64,000 nucleotides of DNA from Mesorhizobium loti (GTDB lineage: Bacteria; Pseudomonadota; Alphaproteobacteria; Rhizobiales; Rhizobiaceae): NCBI RefSeq assembly GCF_013170705.1, contig NZ_CP033334.1:2271501-2335500 (forward strand), in the 5' to 3' direction. The position numbers and the translations under genes are program-made. Of the stretch, positions 10,487 through 19,322 are shown in pieces (within the stretch, counting starts at the first letter, position 1; each line of letters begins with the position of its first letter). Under the pieces are notes generated by a model. That model was not told where the DNA came from. It did not search any database and saw only the letters and a program-made list of their open reading frames with translations.

Positions 10487-11590
10487 TCAATCCCGGATGC
10501 TCCTGGCCACCAGGCGCGCGACGCTCGGGCCGACGAGCAGCACGAGCAGGAAGCGCGCTGACTGCAGCGCCATGACGAAAGAGATGTCGACGTTCTGCGC
10601 CGCGGCGGCAATGATGGCCACGCTGTCCATGCCGCCGGGGCTGGTCGCCAGATAGGCCGTCAGCGGATCGATGCCCAGGAGATGGCTGATCAGGAAGGCG
10701 AGCCCGCCACAGAATGCGATCAGCGCCACGATCGAGGCGATGATCTGGGGCAAGGCCCGCGTCGCATGGCGCAGGATCGGCCTGGTGAAATTCAGCCCGA
10801 TCGACCAGCCGACCATGGCGTAGCTGACAGCCAGCAACCAGGGCGGCAACTGCATCTCGACACCCAGGCCGAGATGGATGACGCTGCCGAAGATGAAGGT
10901 GCCGAGGAAGAAGGGCGAGGGCAGCCGGCAGAGCTTGCCCGCCAGGCCGCCGACCAGCGCGATTCCTGATGTGGCGGCGAAGGCCTGGGCATCGATCGGC
11001 GGAAACCAGATGATGGGCGGTATTTCGATGCCCGACGTGTCGACCCACATCTTGGCGACGATGGCGGCCGTCATCGAAACGAAGATGACGCGCAGATACT
11101 GCATGAAGGCGACGAGGCGCTGGTCGGCGCCGAAGGCGCCCGCCATCAGCACCATGGCGGTGGCCGCGCCCGGCGAGGAACCCCAGACGGCGGTGGTGCC
11201 GGGCAGGATGCGCCAGCGGCTGATCAGCCAGCCAAGCAGGCTGGAGGCCGCGACCGTGGCGATTACAACGCCCAGGAACAGCGGCCACTCGGCGTAGAAG
11301 ACGGGAAAGATGTCGGCCGAGATCGATGCGGCGACGAGACAGCCGACAATGGCCTGGGCGGAGCCGAACAGCAGGCGCGGCACGCGCACCGTGGCGCCAT
11401 TGGTGCCGGCGACGATCGCCGCCAGCATCGGCCCGATCAGCAGCGCCGCCGGCAGAGCGGCGAGCTCGAGCGCACCGGCAAACAGGGTGGAGATGGCGAG
11501 CAGGACCAGCCATTGCCAAGGCTTGCCCATCCGCGCCATGCGCTCGGTGGCAGGCTGGTCCGGGGGTGGAGACTCGGCCGAGGAATCCAT
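10487..11590 (-). CDS. AbrB-family membrane protein (duplicated AbrB domain)
   Basis: A 367-residue integral membrane protein with about ten helices and two related halves. GSSPGAATAMVLMAGAFGADQRLVAFMQYLRV in the middle and TSPGGMDSVAIIAAAAQNVDISFVMALQSARF near the end are the repeated signature of the AbrB membrane family (TIGR03082), unrelated to the AbrB DNA-binding fold. Members have been linked to transport but no substrate is secure. The ATG at 11590 has only a weak GA-rich site; MARMGKPW at 11539 is an alternative. It stands alone, with 242 and 265 bases of non-coding DNA on either side in which I see no clear signals. Confidence 0.85.
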   Translation of the reverse strand: MDSSAESPPPDQPATERMARMGKPWQWLVLLAISTLFAGALELAALPAALLIGPMLAAIVAGTNGATVRVPRLLFGSAQAIVGCLVAASISADIFPVFYAEWPLFLGVVIATVAASSLLGWLISRWRILPGTTAVWGSSPGAATAMVLMAGAFGADQRLVAFMQYLRVIFVSMTAAIVAKMWVDTSGIEIPPIIWFPPIDAQAFAATSGIALVGGLAGKLCRLPSPFFLGTFIFGSVIHLGLGVEMQLPPWLLAVSYAMVGWSIGLNFTRPILRHATRALPQIIASIVALIAFCGGLAFLISHLLGIDPLTAYLATSPGGMDSVAIIAAAAQNVDISFVMALQSARFLLVLLVGPSVARLVARSIRD

Positions 11591-11855
11591 TCTTCGGTCT
11601 TAGACCTGGAGCGGCGTGATGCGAACCCCGCAATGCCGAGAAATGAAGCGCGATTCCAAAGCCTTGATCAGAACTTTCGGATGGGACCAGGGTAACGAGC
11701 CACAATATCGTCCGTTGTCGGCAGGGTAATGCCTTCCACGATTGCCATCACGGGTCGCTAGGACTGAGCTTGCGAAACCCGCGGCTATCACCGTTCACCG
11801 TATCGATATGACGCGAGATCTGTGCTCGGAGCAGGTATCGAGCCGTCCGTCCGGC

Positions 11856-12164
11856 TCAGCCCGTCTTGCCGTCGACCAACCCGAAGCCGCCGACGGGGTG
11901 GGTCTCCACCTGGAACTCGAAGCCGGCGATGAACGGTCGGGCCTTGGCGATGGCCGCCTGGACTTCCGGAAGCTGCAGTGAAGTCTTGTGACTTTCGGCG
12001 TCGGTCCACACTTCGGTGACCCAGATCGCATCGGCATCGGCCGGATCGGTGGCGATGATGTAGCTGAGGCAACCCGGCAAGGCGCCGGTGCTGTCACGCA
12101 GCACATCCATGACCGCGTCGCGCTGGCCGCGCGCCGCCCGCATCTTGCCGATCAGTCCATACAT
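11856..12164 (-). CDS. Antibiotic biosynthesis monooxygenase (ABM) domain protein
   Basis: A 102-residue single-domain protein of the dimeric ferredoxin-like ABM fold. It shows the pattern GLIGKMRAARGQRDAVMDVL, LPGCLSYIIATDPADADAIWVTEVWTD and the C-terminal beta strand FEFQVETHPVGGFG. Such cofactor-free proteins act as quinol or small-molecule monooxygenases or unknown stress proteins. The ATG at 12164 follows GGGAGGCGAAG; the extension to 12209 has no site. It is 63 bases downstream of an SDR gene on the same strand, so the two may share a transcript. Confidence 0.85.
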   Translation of the reverse strand: MYGLIGKMRAARGQRDAVMDVLRDSTGALPGCLSYIIATDPADADAIWVTEVWTDAESHKTSLQLPEVQAAIAKARPFIAGFEFQVETHPVGGFGLVDGKTG

Positions 12165-12227
12165 TCCTTCGCCTCCCTTTGAAGTCTCCGACAAGAGTAT
12201 ATGGGTCACCAGTATGCAATTGCCCGG

Positions 12228-13010
12228 TCACGGCATCAACTGGCCGCCATTCACCTCGATCACCTGGCCAGTGATGTAGCCGCTCAAGAGATCGGACGAG
12301 AGGAACAGATAGGCGCCGACGCAGTCTTGCGCCGTGCCGGCCCGCCCCTGCGGAATTGTGGCGACCATGCCCTTGATCTGCTCCTCGGTCGAATAGCGCT
12401 CGTGGAACGGGGTGAGAATGGTGCCAGGCGCCACGGCGTTGACGCGGATGCCGAAGCCGATCAGCTCCTTGGCCATGCCGCGCGTCACATTGGAGACGAA
12501 GGCCTTGGCCGACCCGTAGAGACCGGCACCGCCGCCCGCGCCATTGCGCGCGGCTATCGAGGAGGTGTTGACGATGAAGCCGCCCTGCTTCTTCAGCCAC
12601 GGGATTGCCTTTCGAGAGGCGGTCAGCACCGAGCGCGCGTTGAGGTCCATCACCGCGTCGTAATGTGCTTCGGTCTGCTCGGCGTAGGGAACCCGGCCGA
12701 GCATGCCGCCGGCATTGTTGACCAGTCCGTCGAGACGGCCGAAATGCCGCGCACTGTCCTCGACAACGCGTTCGACATCGGCGGGCAAGGAAAAATCACC
12801 CTGGACGAGGAAGACCTCGCCGCCGCTGTCGCGAATGGTCTTGCCCAGTTTCTCGGCGGCCTCTTGGCTTGAATTGTAATGCAGCGCCACCTTGGATTTC
12901 TGGGCGGCATAGGCCAGTGCGAGTGCCGCGCCTATGCCGGTCGAGGCGCCGGTGACCAGCACCGCCTTGCCGGCGAGATCGGGGATGGTAAGCGCGGTCG
13001 TGGTGGGCAC
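12228..13010 (-). CDS. Short-chain dehydrogenase/reductase (SDR)
   Basis: A 260-residue NAD(P)-dependent oxidoreductase of the classical SDR family. The Rossmann motif TGASTGIGAALAL is near the N-terminus, NNAG follows, and the catalytic Ser-Tyr-Lys is carried by NTSSIAA and GLYGSAKAFV. The C-terminal end GYITGQVIEVNGGQLMP is typical. I chose a GTG at 13010 because GGAGG lies 7 bases upstream; the in-frame ATG at 13058 adds 16 residues of low-complexity sequence. The substrate cannot be assigned. Confidence 0.9.
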   Translation of the reverse strand: MPTTTALTIPDLAGKAVLVTGASTGIGAALALAYAAQKSKVALHYNSSQEAAEKLGKTIRDSGGEVFLVQGDFSLPADVERVVEDSARHFGRLDGLVNNAGGMLGRVPYAEQTEAHYDAVMDLNARSVLTASRKAIPWLKKQGGFIVNTSSIAARNGAGGGAGLYGSAKAFVSNVTRGMAKELIGFGIRVNAVAPGTILTPFHERYSTEEQIKGMVATIPQGRAGTAQDCVGAYLFLSSDLLSGYITGQVIEVNGGQLMP

Positions 13011-13073
13011 TGTCGGTCCTCCGGAGGGTTCAACGGGAGCTGCCGTTCCAGGTCCCATGGCCGAGACTGTGCA

Positions 13074-13511
13074 CTATGGCCGTAGATAGGCATAGCCCTG
13101 GCTTTGCAGTTCCGCGAGCTTGACGACGCCGCCCTTGTCGGCGGCATGGAAGCCGTCGAGCAGGTCGGCGAGCGAAATGTCCATGCCTTGCATGGTGTTG
13201 GCGCAGGCCTGCGGCTCGAGCCCCTGCCGCATCAGGCCGGCGAAGCGGCCGGAGACCGCGGCCGATATGCCCTTCGACTTGAAGGCGGCCAGCGCCGGGC
13301 CATGCACCACCAGCACGATGTCGACATTGCCGCCGGTGCCCTCATAGTGGTTCTTGATGTTGCCGAGCACGAAATTGACCTTGTCCACATCGCTCAGGTG
13401 ATAGGCGACCTTCAGCCTGGCGGGCTCGGTGGCCGCCGCCCGCACCGCCCGCAAGCCAAGAAACGTTGCGGTTCCGGCAAGAACCGCGCGGAACATGTCA
13501 CGCCGGCGCAT
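13074..13511 (-). CDS. Exported DsrE/DsrF-like protein
   Basis: A 145-residue protein beginning MRRRDMFRAVLAGTATFLG, an N-terminal export signal with some twin-arginine-like character, followed by a DsrE-type domain (KVAYHLSDVDKVNFVLGNIKNHYEG, VLVVHGPALAAF, ACANTMQGM). The conserved Cys in ACANTM could be redox or sulfur-relay active. The ATG at 13511 follows GGAGGAAGCC. It lies 63 bases upstream of the SDR gene on the same strand. A periplasmic sulfur or heavy-metal role is a family-level guess. Confidence 0.78.
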   Translation of the reverse strand: MRRRDMFRAVLAGTATFLGLRAVRAAATEPARLKVAYHLSDVDKVNFVLGNIKNHYEGTGGNVDIVLVVHGPALAAFKSKGISAAVSGRFAGLMRQGLEPQACANTMQGMDISLADLLDGFHAADKGGVVKLAELQSQGYAYLRP

Positions 13512-13606
13512 GGCTTCCTCCTCCAATTTCACCGCGATTTGCATGGCTCCGGCCGCAATACTAGCATAAATTGACGCTGCGTCCTGTCGATGCGGGGAGG
13601 GGTCAC

Positions 13607-14710
13607 GTGACGTTCAGGGCAGGGGAATGGAAGATAATTGCGGGCGCTGGATTTGGCGTGGTGCTGCTCTGTTTGTTGTCGGGCACGGCTGTCGCCGGCG
13701 ACACGCTTAAACTGAGGGAACTCAGCCCGAACGGGGCGGATGCCTGTTTCGGCCGGGTCTATGACGCGGCCCATCTCAAGGTGCATCCGAAGCAGAAGGT
13801 GACGCGGATCTTCTTCTACTACGGCCATGATCCGGTCAGCCGGCCGAACGAAGAGCCCACGGCAAACGCCGTCACGTCGTACAATGGCTTTCTCTCCACC
13901 ACGGTGCGTGGCGCCAAGGCGCCGGAATGGGCCGGCGGCTGGTGCAATCATGAATCCGGGGACGGCACATCAGGTCCAATCCGCTGCGGCATGGATTGCG
14001 ACCGTACGCTGGCCTCGCTGAAGGTCGACGACAAGGGCCGGCTGCTGCTTTCTGACCTGTCCTCCGATATCTACCTCGATCCGGACTCGGAGGAGCAGCT
14101 TGGCAAGGCGGAATACAACCGCCAGGCGCTCGGCCCGGAGGATGACAATTTCCGCCTCGACCCGATGCCGGCCGCGACCTGCAAGGCCGAGTTCGCACGC
14201 ATCGATCCCATCGATCCGGCGCTCGGGGACCCGTTGCGCGTGCGGCTGAAGCCGGACCAGCCGTTCTGCTATGGGCGGGACTATGACGCGGCGCATATGA
14301 GTTCGCACCCCAACCAGCTGACGCAGTCGATCCGGGTGTTCCGCGGACCCGTGGAACTGGCATCCTTCGCCTCAGGGGGCGACGCCGCCAACTGGCCCGA
14401 CGGCGCTGACATTGCCGTCTCAGTGACGGCCAGAAAGAATGGCGCCAAGGTCACGCAGACCTATTCCTGCCAGGGCGAGGCCGACCAGTGGCGTTGCGCC
14501 GCGAGTGCGAAGATGAGCAATTTCTCCTGCGACATCGCGCAGAAGGAGATCTTCCTCAAGCGCGGCGCCAACGGCATGATGATGCTGGCCAACCCCAATA
14601 GCAGCCTGGCGATCGTCGATCTGTGCTCGAAGGCCGCCGACGGCAAGACGAAGTCGGACGACAAGGTCTATCGGCTGGAGCCTATGCCGCAATCGGCCTG
14701 CGCACCTTGA
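13607..14710 (+). CDS. Secreted protein with an internally duplicated domain, function unknown
   Basis: A 367-residue protein with a signal peptide (hydrophobic GAGFGVVLLCLLSG, cleavage likely near AVAGD). Two homologous halves are visible: ACFGRVYDAAHLKVHPKQKVTRI around residue 50 and FCYGRDYDAAHMSSHPNQLTQSI around residue 220, each ending with RLDPMPAATC or RLEPMPQSAC. Cysteines are numerous, as expected for a periplasmic disulfide-bonded protein. A GTG at 13607 follows GGGGAGGGG; the frame is open from 13571 without a site. I do not recognise the family. Confidence 0.8.
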   Translation: MTFRAGEWKIIAGAGFGVVLLCLLSGTAVAGDTLKLRELSPNGADACFGRVYDAAHLKVHPKQKVTRIFFYYGHDPVSRPNEEPTANAVTSYNGFLSTTVRGAKAPEWAGGWCNHESGDGTSGPIRCGMDCDRTLASLKVDDKGRLLLSDLSSDIYLDPDSEEQLGKAEYNRQALGPEDDNFRLDPMPAATCKAEFARIDPIDPALGDPLRVRLKPDQPFCYGRDYDAAHMSSHPNQLTQSIRVFRGPVELASFASGGDAANWPDGADIAVSVTARKNGAKVTQTYSCQGEADQWRCAASAKMSNFSCDIAQKEIFLKRGANGMMMLANPNSSLAIVDLCSKAADGKTKSDDKVYRLEPMPQSACAP

Positions 14711-14730
14711 GCTCGGATGGAGGAGCGCAA

Positions 14731-14937
14731 ATGGATAAGGCGAAGGTCTTTTGGTCTGGCCGATCGCAAGCGGTACGTCTGCCGAAGAAATATCGTTTCG
14801 AAACCAGCGAGGTTTCAATCCGCCGCGAGGGCCGAGCGGTCGTTCTCGAACCGCTTGCGCAGGATTGGGGCTGGCTCGACCGTCTGACTGGACCGCTTGA
14901 CGATGATTTTGTCGAGGCGGCCTTAGACGGCCGATAG
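14731..14937 (+). CDS. Orphan VapB/AbrB-type antitoxin
   Basis: A 68-residue protein with a SpoVT/AbrB swapped-hairpin DNA-binding domain: KAKVFWSGRSQAVRLPKKYRFETSEVSIRREG is the usual VapB start, followed by an acidic tail ending DDDFVEAALDGR. A GGAGGAGCGCAA site precedes the ATG at 14731. Normally the vapC PIN-domain toxin follows directly or overlaps, but here the next 150 bases hold no PIN domain, only a palindromic repeat, and the next gene is on the other strand. The toxin seems to be lost, or the protein acts alone as a repressor. Confidence 0.8.
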   Translation: MDKAKVFWSGRSQAVRLPKKYRFETSEVSIRREGRAVVLEPLAQDWGWLDRLTGPLDDDFVEAALDGR

Positions 14938-14972
14938 CGACGAATTACTCGGCGCGGACGTTTTCGGGAGCT

Positions 14973-15056
14973 AAGCCTATCGCCTCGTCATCCTCGGGTC
15001 TTCGCGACGGAGCTTCGCTCCTGCTCCGCCCGTGGATGACGAAGTCGAGAGGCTTC
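14973..15056. repeat. Intergenic inverted repeat (REP-like)
   Basis: Arms CGTCATCC (14986-14993) and GGATGACG (15034-15041) sit inside a longer imperfect inverted repeat bounded by AGCCT/AGGCT-type ends. It occupies the gap between the orphan antitoxin and the CDF transporter, where a vapC gene might have been expected. Confidence 0.6.
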
Positions 15057-15089
15057 GGCTAAATTTCCAAGGTCGTACCAGGAATCGCG

Positions 15090-16016
15090 TCAGGCGAAAG
15101 GCACGGCGGTCGTACCCTTGGGCAACTTCGCCTCATCGTCGGGCTCGACATGGATGGTGACGCGCACCGAGGGGATTTCGGCTTTCAGCGCGTCCTCGAT
15201 GCGGTCGCAGATGACGTGGCTGGCGCCGACCGACATGTCGGCGTCGACGACCAGATGGAACTCGATGAAGGTGGCGCGGCCGGCGATGCGGGTCTTGAGG
15301 TCGTGCACCTCCAGCGCGCCCTTGCAGTTGGCCGAGATGATGTCGCGGATGCGCATATGTTCCTGCGTGTCGACGGCGCGGTCCATCAGCCCGTTCATCG
15401 ACGACCCGATGACGTGCCAGCCCTGCCACAGGATGTTGAGCGCGACGATGACGGCAAGGGCTGGATCGAGGATCTGCCAGCCGGTCAGGATCGCCCCGAC
15501 CAGGCCGCCGAAGACGCCGATCGAGGTCACCACATCGGTCATGATGTGATTGCCGTCGGCGACCAGCGCCGGCGACTTCTCGGCCCGGCCGACGCGGATC
15601 AGCGTCCAGGCCCAGAAGGCATTGATGGCGGTGGCGACGCCATTGATGGCAAGTCCTTTCCAGGGCTGCTCGAGCGGCGCCGGCGTTTGCCAGGAGCGCC
15701 AGACTTCGTTCAGGATCAAAAGCGCGGCGACGACGATCAGCACGCCTTCAAGCACGGCCGAGAAATACTCGGCCTTGTGATGGCCGAACGGGTGGTCCTG
15801 GTCGGCCGGCTTGTAGCTGACCTGGATCGCCCAGAAGGCGGCGACCGAGGCAATGACGTTGACGATGGATTCCAGCGCGTCCGAATAGAGCGCGACGGAG
15901 CCGGTGACGTACCAGGCGGCGACCTTCAGCGCGAGTACGACAAAGGCGATCACGATCGACCAGAAGGCAAGGTTGGCGACCTTGCGCTTGCCGGCGGCTT
16001 TCGTCGCGATCGTCAT
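15090..16016 (-). CDS. Cation diffusion facilitator (CDF) metal exporter
   Basis: A 308-residue inner-membrane protein with six helices and a cytoplasmic C-terminal domain. Metal-site residues are visible in ALYSDALESI (helix 2) and VADGNHIMTDVVTS (H-x-x-x-D in helix 5), plus the His-rich loop DHPFGHHKAEYFS. Proton-driven efflux of Zn, Fe, Mn or Co is the family role; which metal cannot be read. The ATG at 16016 is preceded by a loosely spaced GGAG; an ATG seven codons earlier is possible. Only 25 bases separate it from the upstream trpE(G) stop, so read-through co-transcription is plausible. Confidence 0.88.
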   Translation of the reverse strand: MTIATKAAGKRKVANLAFWSIVIAFVVLALKVAAWYVTGSVALYSDALESIVNVIASVAAFWAIQVSYKPADQDHPFGHHKAEYFSAVLEGVLIVVAALLILNEVWRSWQTPAPLEQPWKGLAINGVATAINAFWAWTLIRVGRAEKSPALVADGNHIMTDVVTSIGVFGGLVGAILTGWQILDPALAVIVALNILWQGWHVIGSSMNGLMDRAVDTQEHMRIRDIISANCKGALEVHDLKTRIAGRATFIEFHLVVDADMSVGASHVICDRIEDALKAEIPSVRVTIHVEPDDEAKLPKGTTAVPFA

Positions 16017-16041
16017 GGCGTTCTCGGCTCCGACCATTTCG

Positions 16042-18231
16042 TCAGGCTGCCTTTTCCTTTGCCTTGCGCGGCAAATGGGCGACGATGTTCTCGATGATGC
16101 GCATGCCGGCATTGTGGCCGAGCGTCATGATCGATTCCGGGTGGAACTGCACCGCGGCGATCGGCTCCTTGCGATGTTCGAAGGCCATGATCACGCCGTC
16201 CTCTGTCTCCGCCGTGACGATGAAGTCATCGGGCAGCCGCACCGGATCGGCGAAGATCGAGTGGTAGCGGCCGACGGTGACTTCCTTGGGCAGGCCGGAG
16301 AAGATGATGCCCGGCTTGGAGACGCGGATGCGCGAGGGTTTGCCGTGCATCGGGATATGCAGCTGCCGCAGTTCCCCGCCATAGGCCTCGGCCAGCGCCT
16401 GCAGGCCGAGGCAGACACCGAAGATCGGCAGGTCGCGGGCGCGCGCCTTCTTGATGGTGGCGGCGCAGTCGAAATCCTTCGGCGTGCCGGGTCCGGGCGA
16501 TAGTACGACGAGATCCGGCTTCAGCCGCTCGAAGACTTCCTCCGGCACCGGCGTGCGCACGGTCGAGACATTGGCGCCGGTCTGGCGGAAGTAGTTGGCC
16601 AGCGTGTGGACGAAACTATCCTCGTGGTCGACGAGCAGGATGTTGACGCCGTCGCCGACGCGCGCGGTGGTGCGCTCGGTGCTGGCGGAATTGCCCGTCT
16701 TGGCGTCGCGGATGGCGGAGAGCATGGCGGATGCCTTCAATTCGGTTTCGGCTTCTTCTTCCTCGGGGATGCTGTCGAACAGCAATGTGGCGCCGGCGCG
16801 CACCTCGGCGATGCCGTCCTTGATGCGGATGGTGCGCAGCGTCAGGCCGGTGTTCATGTCGCCGTTGAAATTGACCATGCCGATGGCGCCGCCATACCAG
16901 GCGCGGGGGCTTTTCTCGTTCTGCTCGATGAAGCGCATCGCCCACAGTTTCGGCGCGCCGGTGACGGTGACCGCCCAGGCATGCGAGAGGAAGGCATCGA
17001 AGGCATCCATGCCTTCGCGCAGCCGGCCCTCGATATGATCCACGGTATGGATCAGGCGCGAATACATCTCGATCTGGCGGCGGCCGATGACGCGTACCGA
17101 GCCCGGCTCGCAGACCCGCGACTTGTCGTTGCGGTCGACGTCCGAGCACATTGTGAGCTCGGATTCGTCCTTCTTGGAGTTGAGCAGCTTCAGGATCTGC
17201 TCGCTGTCGGAAATGGCGTCGTCGCCGCGCTTGATGGTGCCGGAGATCGGGCAGGTCTCGACACGGCGGCCGTTGACGCGCACGAACATTTCCGGCGAGG
17301 CGCCGATCAGGTATTCGCCTTCGCCCAGATTGATGAAGAACGAATAGGGCGAAGGGTTGATCGACTTCAGCTTGCGCGAAATCTCGGATGGCTGCGTCTC
17401 GCAACGCTCGTAGAACATCTGGCCGGGAACGACCTCGAACAGGTCGCCGCGCTTGAACGAGTCCATCGCGCGCCGCACAAGGTTGGCATATTCGCCGGGC
17501 TCATGGTCGCCGCGCGGCGGGATGCGGTCGGCGGTCTGGAACGGCTCGGCGATTTCGTCGCGCTGCAAGCCCTCGGTCGAAAAACCCTCGCCTGAATAAT
17601 CATAGCGGTCGGTCCAGGCCTTGGCCGAATAGTGGTCGACGACCAGGATCTCGTCAGGCAGGAACAGCACCAGGTCGCGCTGGCTCTCCCTGCGCTCGAG
17701 CTTGTAGTCGACCGGGTCGAACTGGAAGGCCAGGTCGTAGCCGAAGGCGCCATAGAGGCCGAGATTGGCGTCTTCCGCCGTTTTGAACAAAGCGGTGATG
17801 GCACGCAGCACGGTAAAGACCGAAGGCACGCGGCTGCGTTCCTCTTCAGTGAAGACACGGCCCGGTTTGGCGACATCGAGGCGGATCAGCTTGCTGGTCG
17901 TCTCGGCGATGGTGACATCAGCCAGGCCGCTCAGCGTCTTGCCGATGACCGGCAACAGCGCTTCGCCACGCCCGTTCAGCGCCTCGATGCGCATGGCGCG
18001 ACCGCGCGCGGAGATGACCAGAGGCGGGTCGATGATGGCCGTGTCCCAGCGCGTATAGCGGCCGGGATATTCGTAATTCGAGGAAAACACGGCACCGCGG
18101 CGCGAATTCAGCCCGTCGACGTAAGTGTCGATCGCGCCTGCATAGGGCCGGTCGTGGCGCTCGCGGGTGATGGTGATGCCACCTGCGGTCACGAAGCTTT
18201 CCGCGCCGTTTTCCAGAACCTTCATCGTCAT
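16042..18231 (-). CDS. trpE(G): Anthranilate synthase, TrpE-TrpG fusion
   Basis: A 729-residue fused enzyme making anthranilate from chorismate and glutamine, the first step of tryptophan synthesis. The N-terminal 520 residues are the chorismate-binding TrpE part ([32 protein letters not shown]). The C-terminal 200 are the glutamine amidotransferase TrpG, with nucleophile Cys in [10 protein letters not shown] and His-Glu in HPESIMT. Such fusions are typical of rhizobia. The ATG at 18231 is preceded by GGAG at 6 bases; the open frame to 18318 runs through the attenuator terminator and cannot be coding. Expression is set by the trpL attenuator upstream. Confidence 0.96.
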   Translation of the reverse strand: MTMKVLENGAESFVTAGGITITRERHDRPYAGAIDTYVDGLNSRRGAVFSSNYEYPGRYTRWDTAIIDPPLVISARGRAMRIEALNGRGEALLPVIGKTLSGLADVTIAETTSKLIRLDVAKPGRVFTEEERSRVPSVFTVLRAITALFKTAEDANLGLYGAFGYDLAFQFDPVDYKLERRESQRDLVLFLPDEILVVDHYSAKAWTDRYDYSGEGFSTEGLQRDEIAEPFQTADRIPPRGDHEPGEYANLVRRAMDSFKRGDLFEVVPGQMFYERCETQPSEISRKLKSINPSPYSFFINLGEGEYLIGASPEMFVRVNGRRVETCPISGTIKRGDDAISDSEQILKLLNSKKDESELTMCSDVDRNDKSRVCEPGSVRVIGRRQIEMYSRLIHTVDHIEGRLREGMDAFDAFLSHAWAVTVTGAPKLWAMRFIEQNEKSPRAWYGGAIGMVNFNGDMNTGLTLRTIRIKDGIAEVRAGATLLFDSIPEEEEAETELKASAMLSAIRDAKTGNSASTERTTARVGDGVNILLVDHEDSFVHTLANYFRQTGANVSTVRTPVPEEVFERLKPDLVVLSPGPGTPKDFDCAATIKKARARDLPIFGVCLGLQALAEAYGGELRQLHIPMHGKPSRIRVSKPGIIFSGLPKEVTVGRYHSIFADPVRLPDDFIVTAETEDGVIMAFEHRKEPIAAVQFHPESIMTLGHNAGMRIIENIVAHLPRKAKEKAA

Positions 18232-18278
18232 TGCCGTCTCCATCTGGCTTGTTGGGCAACGGACCCGGGACTGGCTTG

Positions 18279-18317
18279 GAAAAAACAAATGGCCGCCCGG
18301 ACTTTCCGTTGCGGCCA
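18279..18317 (-). terminator. Transcription attenuator of trpE(G)
   Basis: On the minus strand TGGCCGC (18311-18317) pairs with GCGGCCA (18290-18296). A second inner stem CGGA/TCCG closes an AAG loop, and the hairpin is followed by a TTTGTTTTTT run. It lies between the trpL stop codon and the trpE(G) start, exactly where a Trp-responsive terminator belongs. Confidence 0.9.
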
Positions 18318-18356
18318 CCCTCTCTTTTCACGCACGCGCGTTCGAACAGGCCGCTG

Positions 18357-18401
18357 TCAGCAGGCCCACCACCAAATGGTCTTGGTCGAACGCATGTTCA
18401 T
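18357..18401 (-). CDS. trpL: trp leader peptide with three tandem Trp codons
   Basis: A 14-residue ORF, MNMRSTKTIWWWAC, upstream of trpE(G). Three consecutive TGG codons followed by the attenuator hairpin give a textbook Trp-sensing leader. The sequence ends like the known Sinorhizobium meliloti leader (IWWWAR). Stalling at the Trp codons when charged tRNA-Trp is scarce would prevent the terminator at 18279-18317 from forming. Confidence 0.93.
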   Translation of the reverse strand: MNMRSTKTIWWWAC

Positions 18402-18550
18402 GGCAAAATCCATAGCGGCGAAAAACTGGATGCGCAACTGATTTGAAAAGCCTCTTCGGTGGCCGCCGCTTCCCAGGCTCATGGCACATCGCCAGGGCCG
18501 GCGGTCGCGTCTAGGCTGGACCTTCAACACTGCGAAGACGGGAAACACCA

Positions 18551-19321
18551 ATGACCGAACAGGCCGAGCGCGCGCGGACGTTCCATTCCCTTCACGTCAA
18601 GGGCAACCCCATCGTTCTCTACAATGCCTGGGATCCGGGCTCTGCCAAGATCGTCGAGAAGGCCGGCGCCAAGGCCATCGCTACCGGAAGCTGGCCGGTC
18701 GCGGCAGCGTTCGGCTATGCCGACGGCGAGAAGATCCCGCTGGAGCTGGCGCTCGACAATATCAAGCGTATCGTGGCGGCGGTAGACCTGCCGGTGACGA
18801 TGGACCTCGAAGGCGGTTATGGTGTCGAACCGGGGGTCGTTGCCCAGACGGTGACACAGGCCTTGCAGGCTGGTGCCATCGGCTTCAATTTCGAAGACCA
18901 GATCGTTGGCGGCATGGGCCTGCACGACATCGGCATGCAGGTGAAGCGGGTCGAAGCGGCCGCCGCTGCCGTCAAGGCCTCCGGTATTCCGGCTTTCCTC
19001 AACGCCCGCACCGACATCTTCCTCAAGGCCAAGCCCGATGCGCATGACAAGGCGCTGCTCGACCAAGCGATCGAGCGGGCGCATGCCTATGAAAAGGCCG
19101 GAGCAAGCGGCTTCTTCGCGCCGGGTCTCGGCGACGAGGGCCTCATCGAGGCGCTCTGCAAGGCCACGGCACTGCCGGTCAACATCATCGCATTGGCACA
19201 TGTGCCGCCGCGCCAGCGGCTGGCCGAACTCGGCGTCGCCCGTATCAGCCATGGCCCGGTGCCCTACCGGCAGATGGCGGAATGGCTGGAGGCCAAGGCG
19301 CGGCTGGCCATTTCTGGCTAG
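18551..19321 (+). CDS. Isocitrate lyase/PEP mutase superfamily protein
   Basis: A 256-residue TIM-barrel enzyme of the PEP mutase/isocitrate lyase superfamily. It shows VLYNAWDPGSAKIVEKAGAKAIATGS at the start, the metal-site strand VTMDLEGGYG, then GFNFEDQI and FLNARTDIFL. It lacks the KKCGH loop of true isocitrate lyases, so 2-methylisocitrate lyase-like, oxaloacetate-decarboxylase-like or other C-C lyase activity is possible. The ATG at 18551 follows GGGAAACACCA. It is transcribed divergently from trpL/trpE(G) with a 150-bp gap. Confidence 0.85.
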   Translation: MTEQAERARTFHSLHVKGNPIVLYNAWDPGSAKIVEKAGAKAIATGSWPVAAAFGYADGEKIPLELALDNIKRIVAAVDLPVTMDLEGGYGVEPGVVAQTVTQALQAGAIGFNFEDQIVGGMGLHDIGMQVKRVEAAAAAVKASGIPAFLNARTDIFLKAKPDAHDKALLDQAIERAHAYEKAGASGFFAPGLGDEGLIEALCKATALPVNIIALAHVPPRQRLAELGVARISHGPVPYRQMAEWLEAKARLAISG

Positions 19322-19322
19322 G

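Noticed and set aside
10278..11705. 475-codon minus-strand frame over the AbrB-type gene
   Set aside because: It is out of frame with the recognised membrane protein; the hydrophobic LIGLSAIGALFLAAAILAL stretch near its end has no start or ribosome site of its own.
14938..15089. Short vapC toxin gene after the antitoxin
   Set aside because: No frame with a PIN-type acidic pattern is present; the stretch is occupied by an inverted repeat.
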